51,060 bases of DNA from NCBI GenBank assembly GCA_020431985.1, contig JAGQHF010000025.1, positions 1 to 51,060 on the forward strand. Reading direction: 5' to 3'. The stretch is from Nitrosarchaeum sp. Its GTDB lineage: Archaea > Thermoproteota > Nitrososphaeria > Nitrososphaerales > Nitrosopumilaceae. Positions 1-8,379 of the stretch are shown here, one piece after another; the first letter of the stretch is position 1; each line of letters opens with the position of its first letter. The position numbers were made by a program, and so were the translations under genes. The notes under the pieces are model-generated. The model saw only the letters and a program-made list of their open reading frames with translations, did not search any database and was not told the origin of the DNA.

Positions 1-63
1 TACAACTAGATCTTCCTTAAGCAATTCCATATAGACAATTTTTGCCTTAGCTTCACTTACCAT
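1..63 (-). CDS. FAD/NAD(P)-binding reductase, N-terminal fragment (runs off window)
   Basis: Only the first 21 codons lie in the window, read leftward from an ATG at 63. The peptide begins MVSEAKAKIVYMELLKEDLV and matches the start of the reductase at 11722 (MVVDNKATVTYVQLLKEDLV) over its whole length, so this is a paralog of that ferredoxin-NADP reductase-like enzyme. In that family this strand opens the FAD-binding barrel. A TATA-like stretch around 84-98 (ATACATTTAT on the minus strand) sits about 26 bases upstream, as expected for a leaderless transcript. Function is inferred only from the paralog; the NAD(P)-binding half is outside the window. Confidence 0.75.
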   Translation of the reverse strand, partial: MVSEAKAKIVYMELLKEDLVV

Positions 64-224
64 ATTTAGTAAGTTAGTCAAGTTTGGATAAATGTATTTC
101 TCTATTATTACTGCCTAATCAAAGATATCTGAATGAGTCATAATTGTCATGTTACAAAATATACACGTTTTGCTAGTATGATGAAATCTTTTGATTTTTA
201 TATTCAATATTTTTTCTCAAAACT

Positions 225-389
225 ATGGCAAGGCTGAGATGCAATGATTATGGATTTGAATGTGAGTTTGTCTCTGAGGGCGAAGTAGAAAAAGTACTTG
301 ATGAATTTGGAAAGCATACTGAAGAAGAACACGGGATTGATTACTCACGAGAGGCATTGATGCAGTTTATTTTAAGACAACAAAATTAG
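225..389 (+). CDS. DUF1059 small protein
   Basis: A 54-residue protein starting MARLRCNDYGFECEF and containing an E-x-H-G-I-D segment. The layout (early Cys, G-x-x-C, then H-T-E-E-E-H-G-I) fits DUF1059, a family of predicted small metal-binding proteins widespread in archaea whose biochemical role is unknown. Candidate metal ligands are Cys6, Cys13 and the two histidines near residues 35-40. A TATA-like TTTTATATTC at about 194-205 is 20-30 bases before the ATG, supporting this start. It lies between the divergent reductase fragment and convergent hemA, so it is probably monocistronic. Confidence 0.75.
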   Translation: MARLRCNDYGFECEFVSEGEVEKVLDEFGKHTEEEHGIDYSREALMQFILRQQN

Positions 390-414
390 ATATAAAATAA
401 GGCATAGAATTTTT

Positions 415-1503
415 TTACACTCTTTTCATTGTTGCAGATAGAACAGGGATCTCTTTTGCAATGATTTTTTCTACAGCAGGAACAATTCCAGATCTAGCCT
501 TGATATTTTCTTCGTAGATTTCCGACACTTGATCTCTGAAAAGTAATTTAATTCCTGGAAGAGCTGTTATTCCCTCGTCAACGGCTCTGGGGTCCGAAAT
601 GTCTAAAATCAATGTACCTTTTGTTTTTTCTTCCATTTTTAGCTTGATTCTATCATATGTCAGCAAAAAGTAATCTGCAGTGGTTGCAACAATAATAATA
701 TCAAATTTATCAAAGTTGGCCAAAACTTCTTCAAATGTAATAGGCTTTCCCCCTAGAATCTGTGAAAAGTTATTTGCTCGTTCTATAGTTCTGCTTGTTA
801 CTTCAAATGGTATTTGTTTTGCATTCAGAGTTTTGGCTACCATTGCAGCTGGTTCACCAGTACCAATAAGCAAGACTTTTTTCTTTGCATCAAGGCCAGC
901 TTTCTCATCAACCAGCCTTACTGTTATATCACCTAAGGAAATTACATTTTTACTAATACCAGTGGAATCTCTGATAGATGTTGCTAGTCTGATAACACTT
1001 TCAAATAACTTGTTAAGTATTTTACCTGAAAATCCAGCTTGTTTCGCATTGTTAAGAGAAGTTTTTATCTCATCAAAAATTTCCTGTTTTCCAACTACAA
1101 CAGAATCAAGACCACATGCTAATCTTAACAAATGTAAATAGACATCATCTCCTTTGTAAACTTCAAGGGTTTGATCAAAATGATCAATATCAATTTGTTC
1201 CAGAGTGGAATGCTCCTCCCAAGTATCTTTAATTTTATTTAATATGAGACCTTTTCCTTCAGCACGTCTTGCGTCTGGACTATCATCGGTTTCAACATTA
1301 CTAACTGTGAATATTTCAACTCTGCTTGCTGTCTGAATAATTATGCATTCATCAACACCCGGAATACTTTTAAAAGATGTACAAGCTTTGTTTACATCTT
1401 TAAAAGCAAACCTAGCAAGAGAATGTAGTGGGACATTCTTAAAAGTTACACGTGCATTCAAAACATCAAACTTTACTTCACTCAAATTCTCACCATCTAT
1501 CAC
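415..1503 (-). CDS. hemA: glutamyl-tRNA reductase (HemA), catalytic Cys position is Ala
   Basis: A 362-residue protein with the GluTR layout: N-terminal catalytic domain, the G-L-D-S-x-V-V-G helix (about residues 131-138), a Rossmann domain with V-L-L-I-G-T-G-E for NADPH, a D-I-S-D-P-R segment, and a C-terminal dimerisation helix. In known enzymes it reduces Glu-tRNA to glutamate-1-semialdehyde, the first step of tetrapyrrole synthesis. The usual catalytic motif T-C-N-R is T-A-S-R here, so residue 59, where the thioester-forming Cys is expected, is Ala (codon at 1327-1329). The family's G-E-x-Q-I is also changed, to G-K-Q-E-I. The start is GTG, overlapping the upstream stop as GTGA, which implies co-translation with the Ala-rich gene. 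It is somewhat short for the family. Family assignment is good; activity is uncertain. Confidence 0.85.
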   Translation of the reverse strand: MIDGENLSEVKFDVLNARVTFKNVPLHSLARFAFKDVNKACTSFKSIPGVDECIIIQTASRVEIFTVSNVETDDSPDARRAEGKGLILNKIKDTWEEHSTLEQIDIDHFDQTLEVYKGDDVYLHLLRLACGLDSVVVGKQEIFDEIKTSLNNAKQAGFSGKILNKLFESVIRLATSIRDSTGISKNVISLGDITVRLVDEKAGLDAKKKVLLIGTGEPAAMVAKTLNAKQIPFEVTSRTIERANNFSQILGGKPITFEEVLANFDKFDIIIVATTADYFLLTYDRIKLKMEEKTKGTLILDISDPRAVDEGITALPGIKLLFRDQVSEIYEENIKARSGIVPAVEKIIAKEIPVLSATMKRV

Positions 1504-2264
1504 TTGATTTTATTACGTCCACCCTTAGCCGTTCTAAAAACATTCATTCCAAGGAAATAATTTTCATGTAACGATTCCAGATAAGTAAGATTATTTTCTG
1601 CCTCACGAATTTCTTTTTCACTAGCCAATGGATCATTTCTTAATTTGGCAAGCTTTTGTCTTGTTTCTTCCAGAAATTCACCTACGCCAGATTCATAATT
1701 TGAAACACCTGCATATTCAGGACTCAGTATATTTTCAGGATTGTATTTTGGTGTATTATCAGTAGGAATTTCTGCTTTTCTAGTCAACTCTTCTTGCTGT
1801 TCTGCAGATAATATAGGAACCGGGAATCTGTCCTGTTTATCGAGCCAAAATTCAGGTTCGCCCATATCTCTACGGAAGATTTCTTCACTTTGTCTTTTGA
1901 AAGTGTAATCAGGTGCTTTTGCCGCTTCAGCTTTGAGTTGTTCGGCTATGGCTTTGTACTCAGCCTCGGCTGCTTTTTCAGCAATTGCTCTAAGTTCTTC
2001 AGCCTTGGCTAATGCTGCCTTTGCTGCAATCTCTGCTTCTGCTGCTGCTTTTGCCGCAGCACCTGCCTCTGCTGCTGCTTTTGCAGTTGCTTCTGCCTCT
2101 GCTACTTTTGCAGCTTTCTCAGCTTCTGCTGCTTTTGTAGCAGCCTCCACTTTGGCTTTGTCAGCTTCTGCGGTTTTATCAATAGCATTTTGTTTTTTTT
2201 CTTCAACTGATGCTGAATTTTCAGATATTTCTACTGATTTAGGGTCATTTTTTTCTTCAGACAT
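1500..2264 (-). CDS. Ala/Glu/Lys-rich coiled-coil protein, unknown function
   Basis: A 254-residue protein in two parts. Residues ~20-110 are an Ala-Glu-Lys low-complexity stretch of A-E-A / A-K-A-A units, almost certainly a long helix or coiled coil. Residues ~115-254 are ordinary sequence with R-R-D-M-G-E-P-E-F-W and P-E-Y-A-G-V motifs and a final basic tail. There is no signal peptide or membrane segment. The ATG at 2264 was preferred to a TTG three bases upstream. Its stop overlaps the GTG of hemA by four bases, so the two are probably one operon, but nothing in the sequence gives a tetrapyrrole role. I do not recognise the family. Confidence 0.7.
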   Translation of the reverse strand: MSEEKNDPKSVEISENSASVEEKKQNAIDKTAEADKAKVEAATKAAEAEKAAKVAEAEATAKAAAEAGAAAKAAAEAEIAAKAALAKAEELRAIAEKAAEAEYKAIAEQLKAEAAKAPDYTFKRQSEEIFRRDMGEPEFWLDKQDRFPVPILSAEQQEELTRKAEIPTDNTPKYNPENILSPEYAGVSNYESGVGEFLEETRQKLAKLRNDPLASEKEIREAENNLTYLESLHENYFLGMNVFRTAKGGRNKIK

Positions 2265-2401
2265 CAAGTTTTACTAAAATTGCCTGAATTTTAATATTCT
2301 TCTGGCATACTAGGGATAAATTATCGAATTGCTTCATAGTCTGCTTATTAAAATACAAACGACCAAGATCGCGCAAATGGCAAATTAGTAAAAGATAATG
2401 G

Positions 2402-2476
2402 CGCCCTCGGCGGGATTTGAACACGCGTCTCAGCCGTGACAGGGCCGAATTCTAGACCGGGCTATACTACAAGGGC
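2402..2476 (-). tRNA. tRNA-Asp (GTC)
   Basis: A 75-base cloverleaf with acceptor GCCCTTG/CGAGGGC (one G-U pair), anticodon loop CTGTCAC giving GTC, and T-loop TTCAAAT. There is no intron and CCA is not encoded. It faces away from tRNA-Lys 92 bases to the right. Confidence 0.95.
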
Positions 2477-2568
2477 ACAAATTTTCTGGTAAGAATTGCC
2501 AGATTAAAAGTTTCTGCCACGTAGATGTGTAAAAGACTAAATTATACGCATCAAGAATTTTTTGATGT

Positions 2569-2642
2569 GGGTCTATGGCGCAGCCAGGTAGCGCACCGGA
2601 CTTTTAATCCGGTTGTCGAGGGTCCGAATCCCTCTAGACCCG
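2569..2642 (+). tRNA. tRNA-Lys (TTT)
   Basis: A 74-base cloverleaf with acceptor GGGTCTA/TAGACCC, anticodon stem CCGGA/TCCGG, loop CTTTTAA giving TTT, and T-loop TCCGAAT. No intron. Its 3' end is three bases from the stop codon of the convergent argH. Confidence 0.95.
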
Positions 2643-2645
2643 CTG

Positions 2646-4106
2646 CTATTTTACAATATTACCAACCTTCACTGACAAGTTATCAAATGCGCTAGTTAGA
2701 TCATGTTGCCGTTTTAAAATTTGGGTCCTACAAGAATTAATTTTATTCATTCGAGTATTGAGCATTCGTTTTTGTTCTTCATATCCTGAAGAACCCAATG
2801 ATTTTCTCTCTTTAAGAGAGGATTGAATCGTAGTGGTTTGAATTATTTTTTGAACAAGGTCAGGTTTGACATTAGTGTTGTTTGTGGACTGGGTGACTTC
2901 TTTTATTGTGAGTTTGTTGAGAGGTTTTTTTGAAGCATAGGCAATATGTACAAGGTTGCCCGTAATTTTATGGGATAACCTAAATGGAACACCTTCCTTA
3001 ACAAGATTTTCTGCAATATCTAATGCTACCAAATAGCTAGATGCTGAAGTCTTTTTCATCTGTTTTTCTTTCACATGCATAGTAGAAATGACAGATTTGA
3101 GGATTAACAGTGCAGAGATTGCTGTTTTGGAAGTTGACCATATTGCCGGTTTTACTTGCTGCAAATCACGTCCATATCCAGATGCTAGTCCCTTTATTGT
3201 AGTTAGTATGGCAGTAAGGTGTCCAATTACTTCTGCAGTTTTGCCTCTGGTCAACTCTAAGATATCGGGATTTTTCTTCTGAGGCATCACGCTTGATGGA
3301 GATGTAAATTCATCTGCTAAATCAATGAACGAGAATTCGGAGGTAGACCACAGTACAAAATCCTCTGAGATCTTGCTTAGATTTGTCATCAATATTGCAA
3401 TCATCGATACATATTCTGCAACAACATCACGACTGCTTGTTGCATCTAGTGAGTTCTCTACAATTCCATCAAATCCAAGTAAAGTCGTTGTGTTGTTTCT
3501 ATCTATGGGGAGACTAGTTCCCCCAACAGGGCCTGCACCTAGAGGATTTTGATTTACATGTTCAAAGGTTGCATATAGGCGTTCAAAATCTCTTAACAGA
3601 ACATCGGCATATGCTATTAGGTAATGGGAAAATAGTCCAATCTGAGCTTGTTGAAGATGAGTATATAGCGGTACAATGGTTTTTTGATGTTTTTTTCCTA
3701 CACGGATCATCTCCTCAGATAGATCAAGAATGCAATTGCACAAAATGTTGAGATCATCACGAATTTTCAATCTTATGTCCAAGGCTACCTGATCATTTCT
3801 GGAGCGAGCTGTATGCATTTTACCACCACTTGCCATTCCAGCATTTTTTATTACAAGTGTTTCAATAAGTTCATGGATATCCTCTGCATCTGAATTAACA
3901 GTAAGTTTTGTATTTTTTAGATTCTCTAATGACAATAGAATTTTTTTTGCATCGTTTTTTGTAATGATTTTTGTCTCATATAGCATCAAAACATGAGCTT
4001 GACTGCCTATGATATCATATAACGCAATATCCAAGTCGTCATTTATTGATGAAACATAATCTAGAGTTACAGAACTTAAATCATTACCTAGACGTGAACG
4101 ATACAT
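2646..4106 (-). CDS. argH: argininosuccinate lyase
   Basis: A 486-residue member of the fumarase/aspartase superfamily. It splits argininosuccinate to arginine and fumarate, the last step of arginine synthesis, in the cytoplasm. The superfamily signature S-S-x-M-P-Q-K-K-N-P is intact at about residue 270, and the N-terminal S-R-N-D-Q-V region and the T-H-L-Q-Q-A-Q segment are also present. The length is normal. The start ATG at 4106 has a TATA-like TATATATAG about 25-30 bases upstream in the 52-base gap to the divergent DUF59 gene. It ends tail to tail with tRNA-Lys with only three bases between. Confidence 0.95.
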   Translation of the reverse strand: MYRSRLGNDLSSVTLDYVSSINDDLDIALYDIIGSQAHVLMLYETKIITKNDAKKILLSLENLKNTKLTVNSDAEDIHELIETLVIKNAGMASGGKMHTARSRNDQVALDIRLKIRDDLNILCNCILDLSEEMIRVGKKHQKTIVPLYTHLQQAQIGLFSHYLIAYADVLLRDFERLYATFEHVNQNPLGAGPVGGTSLPIDRNNTTTLLGFDGIVENSLDATSSRDVVAEYVSMIAILMTNLSKISEDFVLWSTSEFSFIDLADEFTSPSSVMPQKKNPDILELTRGKTAEVIGHLTAILTTIKGLASGYGRDLQQVKPAIWSTSKTAISALLILKSVISTMHVKEKQMKKTSASSYLVALDIAENLVKEGVPFRLSHKITGNLVHIAYASKKPLNKLTIKEVTQSTNNTNVKPDLVQKIIQTTTIQSSLKERKSLGSSGYEEQKRMLNTRMNKINSCRTQILKRQHDLTSAFDNLSVKVGNIVK

Positions 4107-4157
4107 TACATTAGACTCTAGAATGGTTATATATAGTATAGACGTTTTTTCATTTAC

Positions 4158-4481
4158 ATGAGTCAGGATATCAAACAGATGAGAGTTAAGATCTTCGATG
4201 AGCTTTCAAAAATTGTTGATCCAGAAATTAACACATCGATTACAGAACTAGAATTGATTGATGAAGTGGATATCAACAGTAGCAATGTTAAGGTTGATTT
4301 ACATCTTACAAGTCCATTTTGTCCTGCAGTTTTTGGGTTTAAGATTTGTCAAGACATTCACGACAATCTACTCAAAGTGGACGGTATTGATGATGTCAAG
4401 GTTAACGTTTCAAACCACTTCATGGCGGAGCAAATTAACAACCAAGTAAATAACAGTCCAAATCCCAAAAAACAGAACTAG
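4158..4481 (+). CDS. DUF59/MIP18-family protein (SufT/PaaD-like)
   Basis: A 107-residue protein with the DUF59 core: V-D-P-E-I-N-T-S-I near residue 21, L-H-L-T-S-P-F-C-P near 48, and V-K-V-N-V-S at the end of the fold. In other organisms this family helps mature iron-sulfur proteins (SufT, MIP18) or belongs to phenylacetyl-CoA oxygenase systems (PaaD). No phenylacetate genes are nearby, so an Fe-S assembly role is likelier by inference. The conserved Cys in the S-P-F-C-P loop (about residue 54) is present. Its stop overlaps the end of convergent sdhB by four bases. Confidence 0.85.
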   Translation: MSQDIKQMRVKIFDELSKIVDPEINTSITELELIDEVDINSSNVKVDLHLTSPFCPAVFGFKICQDIHDNLLKVDGIDDVKVNVSNHFMAEQINNQVNNSPNPKKQN

Positions 4482-5245
4482 CTTCTAAACCCTAGCATAT
4501 ATCCACGAAGTAGTTGAATTCCCATTGCAGGATCAACGCCTTTAGGACATACTTGACTGCATGAACCTGCAAAATGACATCTCCAAATACCGTGAGATTC
4601 ATCTATAATCTTGAGCCTGTTGTCTTTTCCTTTGTCACGACTATCGGCTACATATCGATATGCTTGTGCCAAAGCTTGCGGCCCAACGAATGATGAATCA
4701 GTGGCCATAGTAGGACATGCTGAATTACATAGTCCACATTTAATACAATTAGAGAATTGAATAAATTGTTCTAGTTCTTCTGGTGATTGTAAAATTTCCT
4801 TTGTATCTGACGAGACATCAGTATCATCGCGGATTAGATATGGTTTTACCTTGTGATGGGAATTGAACAACCTATCAAATCTAACAGCCAAATCTCGAAT
4901 TATAGGGAAATTATGCATTGGCTCTACTGTGACTGTATCTGAATTAAGCTCAGATATTTTAGTAAAACATGCTAGCCTTGGTTTTCCATTAATTACCATG
5001 CCACAAGAACCACAGGTTGCTTGTCTGCAAGAGTATCTAACTGCAACCGAATGATCAAAGTGTTTTTTGACATCCAATATAGCCTCAAGAACTGTAGTCC
5101 ATTTTTCTACAGGTACCTTAAATTCCATAAACGATGTGTCTGAATCTTTTTGAGGATTAAATCTGGCAATTCGTAGCGTGATAGACTTTGATGAAGAGAC
5201 AGCTGAAGATGTTTTTTCCTCTGCAATACTTGGTGTCTGTGCCAT
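4478..5245 (-). CDS. sdhB: succinate dehydrogenase iron-sulfur subunit
   Basis: A 255-residue SdhB with three cluster motifs in order: 2Fe-2S ligands in S-C-R-Q-A-T-C-G-S-C-G and a later Cys; 4Fe-4S ligands C-I-K-C-G-L-C-N-S-A-C-P; and a third C-H-F-A-G-S-C-S-Q-V-C-P-K-G motif for the 3Fe-4S-type cluster next to the quinone site. It carries electrons from the SdhA flavin to the membrane subunits. It is the last gene of the sdhA-C-D-B operon, one base after sdhD. Twenty or so polar residues precede the first domain and are unlikely to be a signal peptide. Confidence 0.95.
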   Translation of the reverse strand: MAQTPSIAEEKTSSAVSSSKSITLRIARFNPQKDSDTSFMEFKVPVEKWTTVLEAILDVKKHFDHSVAVRYSCRQATCGSCGMVINGKPRLACFTKISELNSDTVTVEPMHNFPIIRDLAVRFDRLFNSHHKVKPYLIRDDTDVSSDTKEILQSPEELEQFIQFSNCIKCGLCNSACPTMATDSSFVGPQALAQAYRYVADSRDKGKDNRLKIIDESHGIWRCHFAGSCSQVCPKGVDPAMGIQLLRGYMLGFRS

Positions 5246-5246
5246 T

Positions 5247-5591
5247 CTATATCATCCCCGTATTTACCATAATTATTGTTCGTGAACCATATGCTATTAG
5301 ACCAATCATAGCAGCAACACAACCATAAGACACTGCCTTTTCATAAATTCTACCCTGTTTTAATTCTAACAAGATGACTCTTAATCCATTAAATCCATGA
5401 ATGGATAATAGTATTAAGATTATCTCAAGAAGTCCTGCATATGGCAAAAACTTGTAGTTTTCAATTACACTTTCATATTCTAAAGATTCAGCAAATCCTT
5501 GTGTAAGGCGCATTAGTATATGCACAGCTACAAGTCCAATAGCCGCCAAGGCTGTACCATAATGAATTTTCATTATATGACTTTCTCTCAT
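5247..5591 (-). CDS. sdhD: succinate dehydrogenase membrane anchor subunit
   Basis: A 114-residue membrane protein with three predicted helices (about residues 10-30, 45-65 and 82-105). The His residues in A-V-H-I-L-M-R and S-I-H-G-F-N-G-L-R are candidate haem or quinone-site ligands, and the G-x-N-G-L-R pattern also occurs in the neighbouring SdhC. The ATG at 5591 follows the sdhC stop by one base; an in-frame GTG nine bases earlier would overlap sdhC and is the alternative. C versus D naming rests on order and is not certain. Confidence 0.85.
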   Translation of the reverse strand: MRESHIMKIHYGTALAAIGLVAVHILMRLTQGFAESLEYESVIENYKFLPYAGLLEIILILLSIHGFNGLRVILLELKQGRIYEKAVSYGCVAAMIGLIAYGSRTIIMVNTGMI

Positions 5592-5592
5592 T

Positions 5593-6027
5593 TTATTCAC
5601 CAAACATAACAGCCATTCCGTATACCATGGCAATCGCAGCAAGTACAATAGCAGAGTATATTCCTATCTTGTGTTGTGAATTTTGAGATGCCGGAAGATA
5701 GGGATAATCAGGTCGCGCTGGTTTTCCAACACCTATTCCTCCATGACCTAGCATAACACGAATGCCATTAACTGTATGAAATACACACATTCCAATCACC
5801 AAGGTCAAAAACAAGTGTCCTTCAGTTGTCTGAGTCAAATCCAAAAATTCATCCCAACCAACTTGTCCTCGTAAGATATTGCTAGTTTCATAAATGTGGG
5901 CAATGAAATATCCAAGTAATCCCAAGCCAGTTAGACGCATTAACCAATACGCTATTCTCTCTATTCCGTATCGTCCTGGATTGGCCATTCCGCCAATTCC
6001 TTCTTTGTGTTCATCGTGTGGATTCAT
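5593..6027 (-). CDS. sdhC: succinate dehydrogenase cytochrome b-type subunit
   Basis: A 144-residue protein with three predicted membrane helices at about residues 30-48, 72-93 and 118-140. His43 in A-H-I-Y and the His residues around V-F-H-T-V-N-G-I-R...G-H-G are likely haem b or quinone-site residues. It starts directly after the stop of sdhA with no gap, so it is translated from the same message. With the second membrane subunit it forms the quinone-reducing anchor of complex II. Confidence 0.88.
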   Translation of the reverse strand: MNPHDEHKEGIGGMANPGRYGIERIAYWLMRLTGLGLLGYFIAHIYETSNILRGQVGWDEFLDLTQTTEGHLFLTLVIGMCVFHTVNGIRVMLGHGGIGVGKPARPDYPYLPASQNSQHKIGIYSAIVLAAIAMVYGMAVMFGE

Positions 6028-7740
6028 CTAGTATTTTCTCTCCACTGGTTGATATTTTGTAATTGTTACTGGATGTGTTTTCATAATTGGTTCTTTTAGA
6101 TCATAATACGCTAGAGTGTGATGAAGGAAATTTGCATCATCACGTTTTGTGTAATCGGTTCTTGCGTGAGCTCCGCGAGATTCTTTTCTGTTTATTGCAC
6201 CAATCAGAACAACTTCTGCAGTTCGTATCATAGAATCTAGTTCCATGACATTAGTAAAATTAGTATTGTATTCCTTAGCTTTATCATCTACATGTTTCCA
6301 TGTCTGCTCTTTAAGTTGACGAATTTTTTTAAGGCCTTCAACCAAGTTTTTCTCATCTCTATACACATAGGCCCTTTCATTCATGGTATCGGTTAGTTCT
6401 TGGCGTATTTCATACGGATTTGCATCTCCATGACCTCGAAATATTCCATCATAGATTCGTTTTTCTTCAGCAGCAACTAAGTGATGTGGCCAAGGATTAT
6501 TGGGGATTCCTTTTTCGATATAATCAACTGCCAGTTCGCCCGTAATTTTTCCCCATACAATGCATTCTGAAGTAGAGTTTGCTCCTAATCGGTTAGAGCC
6601 ATGAGTACTATTGCATGCAGCCTCACCTGCTGCCCATACTCCTTTTAATTCTGTTGCTCCATCAATATCAGTATGTATACCACCCATCATATAGTGGCAC
6701 ACAGGTCTAACATCAAGAATTTCTTCAGCAGGATCAATGCCTGAGAATTTAATAGATATTTCCCTAATGCCGCCTAGTTTTTCTTTTATCTTTTCATCAC
6801 CTAAATGACGTAAATCAAGTTTCATGCAATCGACTCCAGTTTCATGTTTAAATCCACGACCCTCATTAATCTCAGTCATCATTGAACGCGACACAATATC
6901 TCTAGGTGCAAGTTCCATTTTACCAGCAGCATATTTTTTCATGAATCTTTCTCCCTTGTTATTTAACAGATATCCACCTTCACCACGAGCGCCTTCGGTA
7001 ATCAATATTCCAGAAGGTAAAATTCCAGTAGGATGAAATTGAACGAATTCCATATCTTTTAGCGCCATACCAGCTCTAAAGGCCATATCTAGTCCATCAG
7101 GTGTTGACGATAATGCATATGTAGAAAAGCTATACAATCTTCCAGCTCCTCCAGTTGCAATAATGAGTGCTTTTCCTTTGATAGTATAGAAGGTTCCAGA
7201 TGATAATTCAATCGCAGTAATTCCCATGAATTGTTTTCCATCATGAATGATTGAAGTTGCAAACCATTCGTTGAGATATTCTATGTTGTCATATTTCTGG
7301 CATGTGTCATACAATGTTTGCATTTCAAAGAACCCAACTTTATCTGATGCATAGGTTGCTCTTGGGAAGCTGTATCCTCCAAATGCACGTTGATCTATTC
7401 TTCCGTCGTTTCTTCTAGACCAAGGCATTCCCCAACGATCTAATTGATAAACTTGCTTTGGCATTTCCATACAGAGTCTTTCAGCAACATCTTGGTCTGC
7501 AAGAAAATCACTGCCTTTAACTGTGTCATAAATATGGGATTCTATAGTATCCCCTTCATCTTCAAAAAGCACGGCAGCTGTTCCTCCCTCAGCAGAAACA
7601 GAATGAGAACGCATTACTTGTAGTTTAGAAACTATTCCAATCTTTATTTTTGAGTTTTTATGGGCTGCCGCAATTGCTGCTCTCAATCCTGCCAGTCCAG
7701 AACCACAAATTATCAAATCAAATTCTATAGAACTTACCAT
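6028..7740 (-). CDS. sdhA: succinate dehydrogenase flavoprotein subunit
   Basis: A 570-residue SdhA with the N-terminal dinucleotide fold I-C-G-S-G-L-A-G-L-R, covalent-FAD segment M-R-S-H-S-V-S-A-E-G-G (His46 the probable attachment site), substrate-site segments Q-F-H-P-T-G and G-A-R-G-E-G-G, and capping-domain S-N-R-L-G-A-N-S. It oxidises succinate to fumarate and links the carbon cycle to the respiratory chain. In ammonia-oxidising archaea, which fix carbon by the 3-hydroxypropionate/4-hydroxybutyrate cycle, the succinate pool also connects to that route (family knowledge). It is the first gene of the operon; a TATA-like CTACATATTTAACC lies at 7764-7778. Confidence 0.96.
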   Translation of the reverse strand: MVSSIEFDLIICGSGLAGLRAAIAAAHKNSKIKIGIVSKLQVMRSHSVSAEGGTAAVLFEDEGDTIESHIYDTVKGSDFLADQDVAERLCMEMPKQVYQLDRWGMPWSRRNDGRIDQRAFGGYSFPRATYASDKVGFFEMQTLYDTCQKYDNIEYLNEWFATSIIHDGKQFMGITAIELSSGTFYTIKGKALIIATGGAGRLYSFSTYALSSTPDGLDMAFRAGMALKDMEFVQFHPTGILPSGILITEGARGEGGYLLNNKGERFMKKYAAGKMELAPRDIVSRSMMTEINEGRGFKHETGVDCMKLDLRHLGDEKIKEKLGGIREISIKFSGIDPAEEILDVRPVCHYMMGGIHTDIDGATELKGVWAAGEAACNSTHGSNRLGANSTSECIVWGKITGELAVDYIEKGIPNNPWPHHLVAAEEKRIYDGIFRGHGDANPYEIRQELTDTMNERAYVYRDEKNLVEGLKKIRQLKEQTWKHVDDKAKEYNTNFTNVMELDSMIRTAEVVLIGAINRKESRGAHARTDYTKRDDANFLHHTLAYYDLKEPIMKTHPVTITKYQPVERKY

Positions 7741-7810
7741 TTTTCAGACAGACTTCCTATATGCGGGTTAAATATGTAGTATTAGAGTCAAATCATCAAA
7801 GAATTAATAT

Positions 7811-7834
7811 ATATCGCTAGTGATATCGCTAGTG
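7811..7834 (+). repeat. two perfect 12-base tandem repeats abutting the PadR start
   Basis: The unit ATATCGCTAGTG occurs twice head to tail and the second copy ends one base before the ATG at 7835. Each copy is also part of an imperfect dyad (ATCGCTAGTGAT). It lies between the TATA-like TTAATATATA (about 7804-7813) and the expected transcription start. That is a typical place for an operator, and autoregulation by the PadR protein is the simplest reading (inference). Confidence 0.6.
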
Positions 7835-8335
7835 ATGATTTCAGAATGGGTTCAGAGAGTAGGAAGTGCAGTTCCTAGAGGATTTTCAAGGTATTTTATC
7901 TTAGAACTTTTGAAAAAGAAACCACATACGGGAAAAGAAATTATCGACTATGCAGTAGAACAGAGTGGAGGAATATGGAAACCCTCACCAGGATTGATCT
8001 ATCCATTACTGGGAAGACTTCTAGATGAGGGACTGATTGAAGAAACAAAAGATGGGAAATACCAGATCACGAAGAGAGGTGCAGATACAGCAGAAGATGT
8101 AGATAAGATAAATGACATAGTAAAAAAACAGCTAGATGTACTCTTTAGACTTGGAAATGTGGGTCAATTTGTAGCAATGGATTTGTTAGAAAGAATATCC
8201 ACTATGGGTTCAATTCTTAGTTCAAATGTGACAAATATGACAAATGAGGAAACTCAGAAGTACCGAAAATTTTTACAAAGTGAATTGAATAGGATAGACG
8301 AAGTGAAAAGAAAAAGAGAGATTAAAATCGACTAG
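7835..8335 (+). CDS. PadR-family transcriptional regulator
   Basis: A 166-residue winged-helix protein: P-R-G-F-S-R-Y-F-I-L-E-L-L, then the PadR-typical P-S-P-G-L-I-Y-P-L-L-G-R-L-L-D-E-G-L-I-E recognition region and wing, then a C-terminal helical dimerisation domain. PadR proteins usually repress nearby detoxification or transport genes and respond to small molecules. The ATG at 7835 fits a leaderless start; an in-frame GTG at 7820 is possible but would put the tandem repeat inside the gene. The likely target is itself and perhaps the MFS-lyase pair downstream, with divergent sdhA also in reach. Confidence 0.88.
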   Translation: MISEWVQRVGSAVPRGFSRYFILELLKKKPHTGKEIIDYAVEQSGGIWKPSPGLIYPLLGRLLDEGLIEETKDGKYQITKRGADTAEDVDKINDIVKKQLDVLFRLGNVGQFVAMDLLERISTMGSILSSNVTNMTNEETQKYRKFLQSELNRIDEVKRKREIKID

Positions 8336-8379
8336 AAAATTCTGAAAAGTAAAAATTCACCTGATTTCGAAAGATTGTA

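Noticed and set aside
1933-2277. Plus-strand Ala/Ser-rich ORF of 114 residues
   Set aside because: It is the mirror of the Ala-rich coiled-coil gene; GC-skewed Ala codons give an open frame on the other strand.
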